From positions 12,470,660-12,534,659 of the forward strand of contig NC_092465.1 of NCBI RefSeq assembly GCF_047495875.1: a stretch of 64,000 bases of DNA, given 5' to 3'. Made by a program: the position numbers and the translations under genes. The notes below the pieces were generated by a model. The model did not search any database. It saw only the letters and a program-made list of their open reading frames with translations, and was not told the origin of the DNA. This stretch comes from Pithys albifrons albifrons. Its lineage: Eukaryota > Chordata > Aves > Passeriformes > Thamnophilidae. Below are positions 13,101 through 25,480 of this stretch, piece by piece; positions within the stretch are counted from its first letter, which is position 1; the number at the start of each line of letters is the position of its first letter.

Positions 13101-16100
13101 CAACAGAAATACACAAGCACCATTTAGTAAACATTTCTATTCTATGGTATCTTCAGGAGAACACCTCTCTTCAGGACAGTATGTGAACATGCATTTAAGT
13201 TTTTCTGAAGTCAACAAACCTAAACAGGCATAAACTTACAATTAAGCATATACTTACATGTTTTCTGGAAGAGAAAGAGGCTTTACAACAGCTCTGTGGC
13301 CTGGATCACTCTCTGCATCATCAGCTCATCATTTCTTTTCAAATATCTTCTACAAATCTTCTTCTTCTTGCTAATCCTCATTAGACTGATCTTCCTTTAA
13401 TTTACTGATTTGATGACTGAATGCGTTAATTCCTTCACCCTCCTATCATTCTACAGTTTAATTTCTCTCATCTACAACACAGTTTTCTCTTGTAAAATAT
13501 CACACTGCACTTGAGTAATGATGAAAGCATATGAAATTAAGTGTTTTATCTCACAGTGAAGTCTCAAATAAGAATGTGTATGTAAGAAAACATAATCCAG
13601 CTGATGTCCCAAGTTAATGCAGTTGTAAGCTTGAAACCTTCCTATTTTTATTTTATTAACCACAGTCTGGTAGACTTTCCTTTACCAGTGGCAATTTGGG
13701 ATGTGTGGTTACTCTGAGGGATCTTAGGAAGCCTTCAGATGGAGCATTTAATCAGCAGGTACCATGTGTGGCAACTGGTTTGCAAATCAAAAGCCGTTTA
13801 AGTAGCTCCATAACCAAGCTAGGAAAGCATCTTGTGAAGAGTCAAAAGGAGGAATAAGACAAATTCTTCTCCAGAATACTTTCACAGGACGAAAAGGGAA
13901 ATATTTCAAAGGTCCTTACAGGTTTTAAGAATGCATTTATTTCTCTGAGAGACTTAAACTCAAAAAGCTGAACATGACTTCATTTCATACTTCCCTAAAA
14001 ATTTTTTTCAGTCATCTCTGACTGTACCCAGGTGCTGTTATAAGTGACTTGGGTTTGCCTGTGCAGGGCAGGGAGAGGTGTAAGAGAGAGATAAAATGAG
14101 CTGTGGCAGGAAGAAATACCTCTGCTGTGAGGAGGCTCCACCTCTACAAAAGAAACACTGTCACACCACTGCGTTCACAGAAAGGGTAGCAGATGGTGGT
14201 GGAGCCTACCTCTAACATTCAATCCAACAGCATGTGCTCAGCAGTGGGGAGACCATGGTGCAGGTCCTTCTGCTGCCCAGGGATTATGAAAGGATAGCTC
14301 CTACCATGCTCTAAATTGTTCCCCCGCAATATCAGCTTAAAAAAATCATCAAAAGGCTCACATTCTCCTGCTTAACTATCAGCTACCACGATCAATTCTA
14401 TCAAAAACCAATCCCACACATGCCAATAAAGCGAGTGCAGGGAATGCAGTAAACTTGCTCTTGAAGTGGAGCCTGGCCAACTGATATCATCTAAACCTTG
14501 AGTATGTTTTTTTCCATAGCACATCCTCCCACAAGATTTGCTATGTGCATGCTCCAACAACAGAGAGGAGTAGAAAACATCCTATCAGTCCTGCAGGAGC
14601 TGCATGACCTGGCCTTGCATGCTGGACTCCAAGCATGCACAAGCCATCTCATTAACATGTTTGTGTTTCTTAACTCCATCCATTCTTCTAATTTTTAGGT
14701 ACTTAACTCCTTTACTAGAGTAGGCTTTAGTGTCCTGAGTTTCAGTGGAGGTTAGAGGAGTTTGACATGAACTGTGATCCAGCATGTTTGAAAAGCCCAC
14801 TGAACCTTTACATTACCAGTATTCAACAAGCCAGTCCTAAGAGTCAACACTATTTGGAAACCCACAACGCCCACTTTCAGACATTGTTATGCAGACTCAA
14901 TACAGTGAGATTTATGATTTGAAATAATACAAACACTTTAAAAAATTTATCCCTTGAGAAATGCTATTTTAACTCTTAATTGTATTTTTAGTATCAATGG
15001 TGAAACATAAAATAGCAGGAAAGAAAAGCCTTCAAGGCAGAAAATAGTGTAAAATCACAAATTCTCAAAATGGTCTGGCACACAGAAATAAAACATACAT
15101 ATGTGGCTTAGTATCAAAGCCAGGAATCTAGAATGCCCACTTAAATGCATGTGCTCCCGCAGGAGTGCTGTGCAGATCTGAGATTTGCCAGAGTAACAGC
15201 ACCCAGATCTGCCCCTTGGTTTGTGCAGATGTCTGCACGGTGTCAGCTGCATGCAGGGTATCCAGATCCACAGTTCTGCCAAACAGGGTGCTTTTTTTTA
15301 TTAGTATTACTTTTTTTTTAACTTTCCTCCAGTCATCTGGGTGGTCTGAGAATCAGACCCAAAATACCTAGGCTCCCTCGAACCACATGTTGTAATCCCA
15401 GCAGAGTTGACTCAGTCCTTCATCCATCCAGGGTAAATTGACTTCTCTGCTCTTTGCTGCGTGGGGGGAACTTTTGGATGAGATTTGAAAATTTTCACTC
15501 TGTATGGACATTAAAAATCCTACATTTTTCTGCCAGTATCACAAGACCGCATTCCTGCCATTAGTTTTTATCTCTCAGCACCTTGTGCGATTTGCTCCCC
15601 ATGGCCACTGGTAGCTGGGAATCCAGATTAACCAGCACCTGAAAAGTGAGGTGCCACAGGCTTCATTCGACAAGCCAGTGGGATGGATGGAGTTTGTTCA
15701 TTGATTTTCACACACACTGAAAGGATTTCAGAGAAACACAGTGAAAATGAGGAGGCTGAGCAGACTGATACTTGATTATATGCTGCAGGCTGCAGTCTGG
15801 CCAGAGAAGGGAGGAAGGATATGACAACATGGAGCAAACATCTGAAGGGATGTATTACACAAGGAGGTGTGCTCAAAGCAGGAGCGTGAAATTAAGGAAG
15901 AGAGAAAAAGGATAGTGGACCAGGACAGTGAACTCTATGTAGAGCTCTACATACTGAGAAAGGATTTGCTACAGGATAGAGTAAAAGTTCAACCAAGAGA
16001 TAAGACTAGAAAGGGGGAAGATACACACCCCTGTGCTGTACAAGAAAAAATGTTACAGAGAAGCAAAAAACCACAACAAGTCTGATCATCTCATGTCTTC

Positions 16101-16713
16101 ACGACCATAAGAAGCTGGAGAGGTGAAACACCATCTAGAGAGTGGATGTATTCAGGATTAAGAAAAAGAAAAGGCCAGGATGGGCAGTGCTCGTCATTTA
16201 GCTGAGAGAAAACTTGAGAAACAAATTCAGAACACTGGAGTTTAAAAGGGCAGGAAGTTGGCACTGAACATTTATCTATTCTCACAGATGCTGAAAGCAA
16301 CAGAGAATGGGCAATCCTATTGAGATAGCTTCTGAAAGACATGCACTCTCTGTTTAGAAACTCTTTAGAAAGCAGCAGGAGAGGTGAGTTCAAATAATTT
16401 TTTTTCTAAAGCACAAGCTTAACAGCGGATAAGGTGGAAGCATGAAGTCACTTTTAATCTACTATAAAGTGAGGTAAGCAAAGGGATTATCACTTAAGAC
16501 TCGCTGACATGAAGCTCTGAGAATGACATTTAAAAGCAATGGTGGATTACAGAGTGACATCATATTAAACGAACACATGCCAGAGGTTTACATAAAAGAC
16601 CGCAAAGATCACGCTTTTGTTCTCAATACTAAAACCTCTTAGCCATTTTTACACTTCTGGTGGTGATTAGGCTAAATTAGAGCTGCAGTTTTTCACAGCA
16701 GCAGCAACTTGGT
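10161..16713. other. Unique non-coding sequence
   Basis: 10170-10480 is AT-rich with GTTAATATAAGC, AATATTTAATGG and CTAATATTC motifs and may be a conserved non-coding element. At 11165-11185 the minus strand reads GGCTTTTCTCCCAG|GTAGGT, an acceptor abutting a donor-like sequence. 12.2-14.0 kb is plain AT-leaning DNA in which I see nothing. 15.7-16.4 kb is purine-leaning but not repetitive. Confidence 0.7.
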
Positions 16714-16820
16714 GGCCCAGATCTTCACTAAGTACTAATGGGCACGACTCCATCTGAGCTCACTGAGACCCCTCACTCCAGAACAATGTCACCAGCATTC
16801 AGCAACTGAAGATCCAGCCC
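16714..16820. repeat. Eroded palindromic MITE-like fossil repeat
   Basis: The segment starts GGCCCAGATCTTCACTAAG and ends CAACTGAAGATCCAGCCC, so its two ends are imperfect inverted repeats sharing GATCTTCA. The interior contains GGCACGACTCCAT and GAGCTCACTGAG, which resemble the centre of a palindromic repeat I recall as frequent in turtle, crocodile and bird sequence: ends like GGCCCAGATCCTCAG and a centre of the CTCCATTGACTTCAATGG type. The length of about 107 bp suits a short non-autonomous element. No target-site duplication is obvious. The inverted ends are visible in the sequence; the family link rests on memory of the consensus and I cannot give its library name. Confidence 0.5.
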
Positions 16821-19800
16821 AAATGTTTCTAAATCTGATCTGCATTTCATCTCACAATTTAGTGACTCTAAACCATGCCCCTCCAGGTCCCTCTGGACTT
16901 CAGGTTTGAGTTATTCAAAGTATTCTGAAGGCTATTTAACTAAACACACATGATGAAAATATCCTGAAATTAAGGAATGGCATAGATATGCAAATCTCTC
17001 CCATAAGGGAATATGCTTAAAAACTATTTCTCTTTCAAAAGAGAAAGCTGTCAGGTTTTGTGTTTGGTTGGTTTGTTTTTAGTTTCTGGGGCCTTTTTTT
17101 TTGTAGAATAGTTTATCAGATTGGAAAAGCCTACAGAAACATTCTAGTCCTGATGAGTATTTTGGATTATGTCTGCCCCATTTTCAAAAGACCTGATCAG
17201 CCTGTCCTCCCAGTGAGGCCAGAAGAGGCTAAGTGTGTACCTTCTCAGTTTCTGCACAGGTAGGCAGCGCTGTGTACTTCTTTCCTGATGACTGAAAACA
17301 TGCTAGAAGCCCAATCTGGGAAGTCAGAGGAGTCACAGACCACCTGGCTATTTTTAGCCCTCAAGACATCAGAAGGGCAAGCATTACTGTGATGGCATTT
17401 TAGAGATAAGAAAAATAAAGCACAGATGGAATTAAAGTAATTTTCCAGCTCCCAAAACATGACAGCAGCAGCCCAGTATTTAGTCTGTGGTCTCCTGGAG
17501 TTGGATCAAGTGACCATCAAGTATTAATCTTGGTATTGACAGTCCCCAAATCACCTCCTGTATGTTACCAAAGAGCCACCTAAAAGCAACATATTCCTGC
17601 TAATTACAGACCAGAGAGAGGTTTGCACCAGCCTTCTGGAAGGGACTAGCCTCTGCAAACCATTGAAAATTCACACATTATTTTCTTAAATAAATAAAAG
17701 AAGCATGTGGGAAAGAAGGGGACAGAATAAATTGGATGTGGGAGCCCCCAAACCTGTTTCCCAAATGAGCAATGTATCTATTCCGTGAAACTCGTAAAAC
17801 TTTGCAAAACACATAAGAAGGCCTCTCTGAGCAGCTGTTTGCTTTGACTCCGGAGGGAGCTCGCTCTGTCTCCTAAGCAGCACAGTACCATCAATCACGG
17901 CCTGCCAAAGATTTTCTACTCCAGTAGCAAAGTAAATATGAAAACACACAGGTTTTATTGGTGTGTACGTTCTGTGGCTCAGCAGAGCAGCATCCTTGCT
18001 GCAGGAACAACCACTACCAGGGGTCCCATCCTAAACCTCCTGAGGGGACCCCAGCTCCTGCCTCGTGGGAGCTGTGTCCCATGGAGGTTAACTGGAGGCA
18101 CTTCACGCACATCCAGTCATGCACAAAAACAGCTCCGAGAGCACATGATGCAAACAGCTTCTCTCCGCCGTGGAGCCATGGATCCCCTGTGTGGAAGGGA
18201 TGATGAAGAAGGGCAGCAGAAAATGGGGAGCACCATTAGGTAAGCCCTGGCCAGGCTCATCTGAAGCACGGTCAGGGCCACAGGGCACTTGGAAAACTTC
18301 ACTGCAAAACTCCAATACCCCTTCACTGCGTGTATTGGAAGTGAGACTTTTCAAAGGACTTCTATCCGGCAAAATTGATGGGGGTTTGTGCGTGCTTTTT
18401 GTAGAATGGGAACAGCAAAAAGCACATCTGTGACAGTAACAAATTCCAACTCCAAAGCAAGAGACACTGCTGTTTCTAAAACCAGTTATAAGATGATGAT
18501 GATTATTTTTTGTATGGCTAAACAACATATTTTCCCTTAACCCCACTTGGCCTCCCTTGGCTGAATCTCACAAACATCAACAAAGGAAAGAGCAAATCAC
18601 CCTGAAACAGAAATTCAACTCGGAAAAACTTGGGTTTGACATTAAATTTGGCAAATTTTTAAATTTGAGACATAGCCTTGTTATGATGAAAAGTTCAACA
18701 GTCAGCTTGCCTACCGGTGAATTATTCTGCCTAAACAGCTGAGGAACATTGGAACTGGTCCTGAAAAGGTGTTCTGTAATTTTTAATGTAGCAAAAACAA
18801 AAAACTAAACTTCAACAAGGAGGGGGAATAGGATCAGATAAAGAAAAAAGTGTAGGCTGGGTATCAGGGAAAATCTGTAATATATTAAGATCTCAGGGAA
18901 ATGCAGGAAGATCCCTGATTAAATGAGATAAAATCCCTACCAGAGGGAAATTAAGGGCAACTTCACATTATCATAGAGATGGAGTCTTTTCTATATTTAG
19001 GTCTTTGGGACAATTTAGTCCTCATGAAAGCCATGGAATTTGTGATTACCAGCTTGTTGTTTTTGTTTGGGTGTGTTGTTTGGTTTTTTTTCACTATTTT
19101 TATTTGTGGACAGAAGAGCAGCAACAATATTTTGTTAATAAATAATGTCAGAACTGCATCCTAAAACACCACCAGGATGTTAGCAGAAAAACAAGGCTGC
19201 TTTTGTTTGTTACACTGTGTAATGCCTGATGGGTTTTAACCACAGTTTAGGAGCTACTGTTAAAAAGCTTCTTGCTGAGTCAAGCCTAGACATGCTGTTT
19301 ACAAGGGTTAGCCCCGAAGGCTCTTGCACTGGCAAGGACTTTTAAGCTGAGCTAAGGAGTTTTTAGCTATTTTTGTTATGCTTTAAAAAATAGTTGAGTG
19401 TAGCTAAGCACACCAAATAGTGGGGAGTGGAAGGAAGGGAGCTATCAGTAATCACCTCCCATATCTACTAGCAGCTTTTCTCTGGAGTCAAGGGCTTGGT
19501 ATTGCAAAGCTGACCCTGAGTCCCCTTAGTTTAAGGTAGATTGGAATTATTGCAGAGACCAGGCCACAATGGAACTTCTGAAGAAGTTTGCTAAAATAAA
19601 ATACGCCTTTTACTAGAAATGGACCTGTTCAGTCTTATGAATTGAATTTCTCTAGTTCAGCTTTGAACCTGCAGACACACTCTGGCTGATGACTTTCGTT
19701 CCAATAGCTCTGACCTGTGTTCTGCCTACAACCAATGGTAAAGAGGGAAATTCTGACAAATCAATAAAAGCTGCACACAAAAAATGCATGCAACACCCAC

Positions 19801-22800
19801 CATTGCTCTTCCACAGCATCTGGGCCATTCTCTGCTGCAGAAGAGAGGATGTCACGGAAAAACAGTACATAGCTCTGTAATTTGATGCAATGTCTCCAGA
19901 ATAATGCAGAATCTCCAAATTTATTTTTCTGTCTTTTTTTTATCTTTTGAGTACTGTAGCATTACTTAACTATTAAATGGATGCTACTTTGTGTTGCATC
20001 ATACAATTGATATGTACTAATACAACTTAATTTATTAATTCTGCTCTAATTCTACACTTCTGGGATAGATTTCATCCCATATTCAATTTAACTCCATTCT
20101 TCTGCATTACACCCTTTAAAGTGTCCACTGGGCTCCAATCCTGCTTCTCCCTCTATCCTCCATATTACCACAAGCTCACAAGCAATAGAATCCAGGACAA
20201 TGCCTTGAATTCACAATATTCCTGTTGGTTTGCACTGCAGAGAGCTCAAGGATCATTTGAATGAGATACTTTATTTTTCTAGACAAGCCAAGCAAGCACC
20301 ATGATTCTGTCAAACTGTTCTTAATGCAAAAAGGAAAAATAAAAATCCCAAAATCAAAGATGTTCAAAAAATGTATCATGAAGTAAGTAAAAACAACAGA
20401 GTTTGTACAGAAAAGCGGGTTGTCCTAATGGCTGGAGAAACACTGGAACGCCCTGAAAAAATCTCAAGAAGGATTCTTCAAGGAAACACCAACGTAATCT
20501 GGTTTTGGACATACATAATAAATCCTCAGTGAGTTGGAAGAAGCCTCAAGTCCTGAAAATAATTTGTCATGCTACTTAACAAGGAAATCACTGAGACAGA
20601 AGGAATGACCACACTGAAGAGAAACGCAGCAAGTGTTTCAGGCCCATCTTGGTGTGGGGATCTTTTATTACTTGCACTTTCCACATTCCTATCTACGTTC
20701 TCAAGAAAAGGGTCCCACGGGTGGTCCTGCTCAAGAGAGCCTTGTAACTGGAGTTCCCCCCAGTTAAGATAAAATAACGTATGTTCTTATTAGGCCAAAT
20801 GCAAACAGTGATGAAGGGGAATGCACTGCCATGTCACACTGAGCAATCAGGAAGCAAACCTTTGACACAATGCAGCAGGCAGATAATAAGACCCTATAGT
20901 TAGCAACAAATGAGACTGCACTTAATTTGCTGTGCAATGTTCACATAATTAGATAAATTTGGTACCGTCAAGACAGCAGACGGCTAGAATATGGACTTGA
21001 TGAATTGGGGGCTCTCTGTCAGGCACTGATCACATTAATCAGGAAGCCAAAATGCAGTGACATAATTTTTCTTCCAAACATTTGCCATGATTTCTAGAGT
21101 GAAAATATGCATGTTGTTCTTTATTTTTTATGCACTGTTTACTTTAAAACAAAGAGGATTGATTTCGGCACCATTAGTTGGAATACAAATTTCTAGAGGC
21201 TCAATTGTACCCACAGTCCACCCAGTGTACTGAGCAAGAGCCAGGCAACCACTAAGTCTGTTCTAGCCTAGGTCTACCACCATGTTCTGGATGATTTCAC
21301 ACTGGACATCCTCCAGCGAGGAGGGGGAGTGCTATGTTATGACCTCCAGAGCAGAGACTGGAGGAGAGATAAGAAAGACAAAAGAAACATAGAATGAAAA
21401 CTAGAGGAGTAAAGGGCAGGACATAAGGTTACAATGTTTGCAGATAAAATTTAAAGAGGAAAAGTTATTGAGAGACTAATTCTACAGCTGCTGAGAATAT
21501 TCCCAATGTGGTTGTGCCATAGTGCAGGGCACTCGGAAAACAGCCAAAACAGAAGTGTCGTTCTCTTGACCCAAAAAATTTGCCACAGCCAAGAAGCACT
21601 TGGCTGCTCAGTCTTGGTGCTTCACCATCCACAAAGGCACCGTTCACTGCAGTGCCCAGGTAGTTGCAAAGAAGACTGTGTTTCCTCTTCTAAGACTTGC
21701 AACCAAGTTTTCTCTTCAGTACCACGCAAGTTAGTTTTGTGAGCAAAGCTGCTGGGAAGGTGCGGAATCCCAAAGAAGAAAGGCAATAGTTATTTGCAAA
21801 TTGTTATTTGCCAAAAACTGTACCCAAACAGTCAGCAGGACACTCTTTGTCCACTGACAGACAAATGTGATCACTGCCAAAACAGCAGATTATTAATACT
21901 GGTCCAGATGAACTGAAACCTGATCTGCCAGCACTATACACTTGGCCAGAGTTGATCAGCTGAACTCCAAAAAGATAAAATACTGGCTTCCATTACTGGC
22001 AATATGATTCACAGGTACAGAGCATCAGCTGGTGTGCACTTGGTTGTGTTTTGGAGAAGATCTTTCTTCATGACCCCACCAGAAACTGCTGTGGAGCCCC
22101 AGGGTAGATGCAGTGCACCAGTTCTCCTCATGAGGAGTGAAGGGGAGCACCAAGTGAGGCACACAAATAACACGTGACAAACATCAGAACATCTGTCATC
22201 CTCTCTTCTAACCACTATTTTGAATATTACCCTTTTCAAAAGTCAGGATGTGCTTTATTTGCCAGAGCTCTGGCTTACTATCTCCCAGTATGTTGTTTTA
22301 ATAGTCTATCTTTTTCTACAATTTTTACATGTACTTGCATGAAAGATCAGAACTATTTCATTTAGTCCCCTTATCCCCTCCAGTTCCCATGTTAGCAACC
22401 TGCTTTGTCATTTCCCTTTTGCACACAGCACATAAGAAGCTGCTCTGTCCCTTTAAACATGCAGTAAAACTGACTGCCAGCCAAAAAGACAATGACTTGT
22501 CTTCTGGTAGGATCCAGGGGAATGCCCTATCATTTATTTCCCACAGTATTTTGGAAGCAGAATAAAGCCCTGATAGCTGTGGGATTCCACAGATCTCCTG
22601 GCTGCTGCTTTCTGCATTACCTGCCTCCCAGGGACTGTTCTCCTACTCACACCTATCCAGAAAAAGCACAGCTCCACAAGTAGCCCCTGCAAAGCGGGGT
22701 GAGCACTGACCCTGGCCAGACAGCAAGGCTACAACAGGACTCCAAGGGATCAAAGGAGTGTTTTAAGTGATGAGCCCTAGTTGTTCTTCCCTTGCTCTAT

Positions 22801-23850
22801 TTACAAAAGGTTTCCATCCCATACCGGTTCCCTTCTACCATGTGCTCTGGGACCTGTCCCTAGCTGATGTCTGAACCCTGTGTTACAGCTGCAGGTTGAA
22901 GGATTTTGGGATGGCTGTGGGACCATCAACTCCATCACACCGCTCCTCACCTCCCATGGGGACGGTGCATTTCAGAGACAAGAAGAAATGTTTCCAGCCA
23001 CATGATCATTACAACCTCTGTTCACATCCCTGCTGGCTCCATTTTCCTTGCCCCGATCAAAGCTTACAGGAGGTGAACCCAGATCTCTCTATAAGCATCT
23101 CCTGCAACATGTCAGGACTATTGAGCTGCCATGTCCATGGATGAGAAGATTAACCATGAACCGTCCCCCAGGGTATAGCACCCGACCAACACCCGTGCTT
23201 GCTGCCTATCAGCTGCCTCAGGGAGGTGAGGCTTTCATGAGTAGGTCACCGCTGAAACCCAGAGTCCTGCCCCTCCAGAGTGGACACAGACACCACATGA
23301 GGACGTGACTTCTTATATTTTAGAAAATGTTGCCCAGCCCACTTGGGCTGTTGTCCAGTGAAATCAAACTGAATTATGGCATTCCTGGCAGCCTTTTGCC
23401 CACACCTGGCAGGCAAGGAGGAATGGTACTCAAGGTCCCCAAAGGGAGGAGGCAGTGCTGGGTCTTTGCCAAGATGGTGACAGAAATGACCCAGGCAAGG
23501 CATGATGTGAGAAACACAGCGGGTGCAAAAACACAAGTCAAGCCTGTTCCTAGGACCTGAGCTGGATAATGACAAAGAAGCCCTGTATTCCCATACTGCT
23601 GCTCTAGGGGACTTCTGTAGACTTAACAGAGCTGTAAAGCGTTCTTTCCAGGCAGGTTGGTATTGTCACTGGATGGGGACAATGAGGTGGAGGGTGGCCA
23701 TAGGGACAGCTTGCCCAAATGGCAGTAAGTCCCTGGGACTTCAGCGGTGGGATTCAGCATACTGCAGGTGGCTGATATTTTAGCAAGGCACGGGAGTGGA
23801 GGTGCAAGACTTACCCATGGATAGCGTGGATAGAGTGAGGTTCATAATGG
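16821..23850. other. Unique non-coding sequence
   Basis: No exon is recognised. 20935-21130 is AT-rich with ATAATTAG, TGATCACATTAATCA (21028-21042) and ATATGCAT and is a CNE-like block. The 14-bp dimer at 21789 is the only small repeat of note. 22.5-23.8 kb is somewhat richer in GC and contains several medium open frames on both strands, none with a recognisable protein. Confidence 0.7.
21789..21816. repeat. 14-bp tandem dimer with ATTTGCAAAT core
   Basis: GTTATTTGCAAATT at 21789-21802 is followed directly by GTTATTTGCCAAAA. The first unit contains the palindrome ATTTGCAAAT, similar to POU-octamer or C/EBP-type sites. The duplication is visible; factor binding is inference. Confidence 0.75.
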
Positions 23851-25129
23851 TATCGTCCTTCCTGGTGGCGCATGTCAATTGGCAAAGGAGCGTGGAAGGC
23901 CGGAAAAATGTGCTGCGGCACTGTTATTGGGAATAGAAGAAAAAAAAAGGGACTTCAAAAACTTTTCCTTCCCTTTTAAAACAATTTCAAAGGCACTAAA
24001 TCTCCATGAATTTCAGAGCAAGAGCAGTGCAAGACAAGAGGTCTTCATGATATCCGCGCTATCATACACCAGAGAAGTGGAATGAATAAATAATCAAAGT
24101 CATGCGGAGAAATCCTACATCTTCGACATAAAAGATCTCCAACAGGGTTTTTGACAAAGACAAGCAGCTAAGCGCTCTTTGAACTTGAGGAGATTATAGC
24201 AAGCACCAAGGAAAACTAGACTTGCAACGCAAATCAGACTCAATAGAGCCTGGTGGGATCCAGACCTGCATCATCCCTCAAGCCTGGAGTGGCAGCAAAC
24301 ACTGTTCCTGAAGGTCTGTACACACAAGTCGGAAATATTTACCTAAAAATATAAAAGCAAGAGCAGCGCTAATGCAGAACATCTAGGCAGTCAGAAGAGG
24401 CTCAAAAGTGCCTACTGCCAGGTTCTGAGAGAGGAACCCAAATTGCTCTCACTTGTAATCACTTGAGGCCCTATTTTTTATTCATTTGAGAAGCTTGTTT
24501 CATCTTTGATGGAAAGATAAAGTGGTCTCAAAAGGCACTGAACACCTACATTGACTTATTAAATCTACAGGTTTTAATATTTATTATTGACCCCAAAAGT
24601 TAACAGCGAGAATATTTGAGTGAGTTGAGCTGATGGAAAATTCATCAGGTTTTTTCTCCTCACCACCCTCAGCAACGCTGCCTGGCTGCCTGGGCCTTTC
24701 CTGCTAAAATTACAGAAGCTAAAGAAATACAATTAGCAGAGGCTCGATAGCAATACCATACGATCACGATAGCGATGCCATACAGTCACCCTCTGACAGG
24801 GCTTAGCGCATCAGTAAAGATGCCTCTTTCTAGATTTGTGGCAGCAATTGGCTTAGAGATAAAATGCTGATCTTGCTCTGCCTTTACAAACAGAATTTAT
24901 TCATTAAACACTACTTAGTATTGTTGCAGGTTTTCCCGTTCCTTCTCTGGCTTCTTGGCCTTTCTGTCTAACTGGCAAATAAAAGCAAAACAAAATCAAC
25001 CTCCTAAAAGAGCATTTCAAAACCCAGTCTGAGCTCCATATTTCACTGTGACTTGCCTCTGCGACAGGTACCATCTCTCTGTAGAATGGGGAAGCACCAT
25101 CCAAAACCAAAGTGTCAAGGCTTGTGTCA
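23851..25129. other. CpG-elevated non-coding flank
   Basis: CpG dinucleotides are more frequent here than elsewhere (for example GGAGCGTGGAAGGCCGG, ATCCGCGCTATC and the 22-bp dimer at 24746). On the minus strand CTTTTATATTTTTAG|GTAAAT at about 24336-24358 is an acceptor abutting a donor-like sequence. No open frame is convincing. Confidence 0.55.
24746..24789. repeat. 22-bp tandem dimer
   Basis: Two adjacent 22-bp units, 24746-24767 and 24768-24789, both begin GATAGC and end TCAC and share CCATAC at the same position. They agree at 18 of 22 positions, and all four differences are A/G transitions. The unit carries CpG and lies inside the CpG-elevated interval 23.85-25.6 kb. Confidence 0.85.
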
Positions 25130-25480
25130 AGTCGCTCGCTGACGCTCAGCAAACTCCAGTAAACGCCAAACTTTTTCTATGAAAACTTAAAATTCAGCCT
25201 TTTGCATCTGTGACTCCAGCTGCAACAGAGCTACGCTGATTCTGTCCGGTGGGGATGTGCTTCTCTCGGGTCCGTCGCGCAAAACCTGCGTGTAATCCTC
25301 ATATACGTCTTTCCCACCATATCAGCAAGAGGATCTGAGGCTCCTACTCCCATTGCAATGTACAATCCCTGAGCACAGTGCAGCACAGGCGCCGTCAGTC
25401 AGGCTGCCGGGAGAGGTGAGAGACTACACAAAAACAACCCTCCTGCCAACTCTGCTGAAAGGCGTTAAGCTAAGGTAGTC
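25130..25480. promoter_or_regulatory. CpG cluster, possible promoter or first exon
   Basis: By eye about 16-17 CpG dinucleotides fall in 350 bp, including GTCGCTCGCTGACGCTC, CTCGGGTCCGTCGCGCAAA and GGCGCCGTC, while most of the window has long stretches without any. CpG is also raised more loosely over 23.85-25.6 kb. Within the cluster GGGAGAG|GTGAGA ends at 25415|25416 and matches a plus-strand splice donor well, so a first exon ending at 25415 is conceivable. No convincing TATA box or initiator context was found and the GC content does not make a full CpG island. The CpG excess is seen; promoter activity is inference. Confidence 0.3.

Noticed and set aside
20440..20480. AACACTGGAACGCC stretch resembling a CR1 segment
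   Set aside because: Similarity does not extend beyond about a dozen bases on either side.
23246..23575. Overlapping 77-109 codon frames on both strands in a GC-richer patch
   Set aside because: Raised GC lowers stop-codon density in all frames; no domain, splice framing or codon pattern supports coding.
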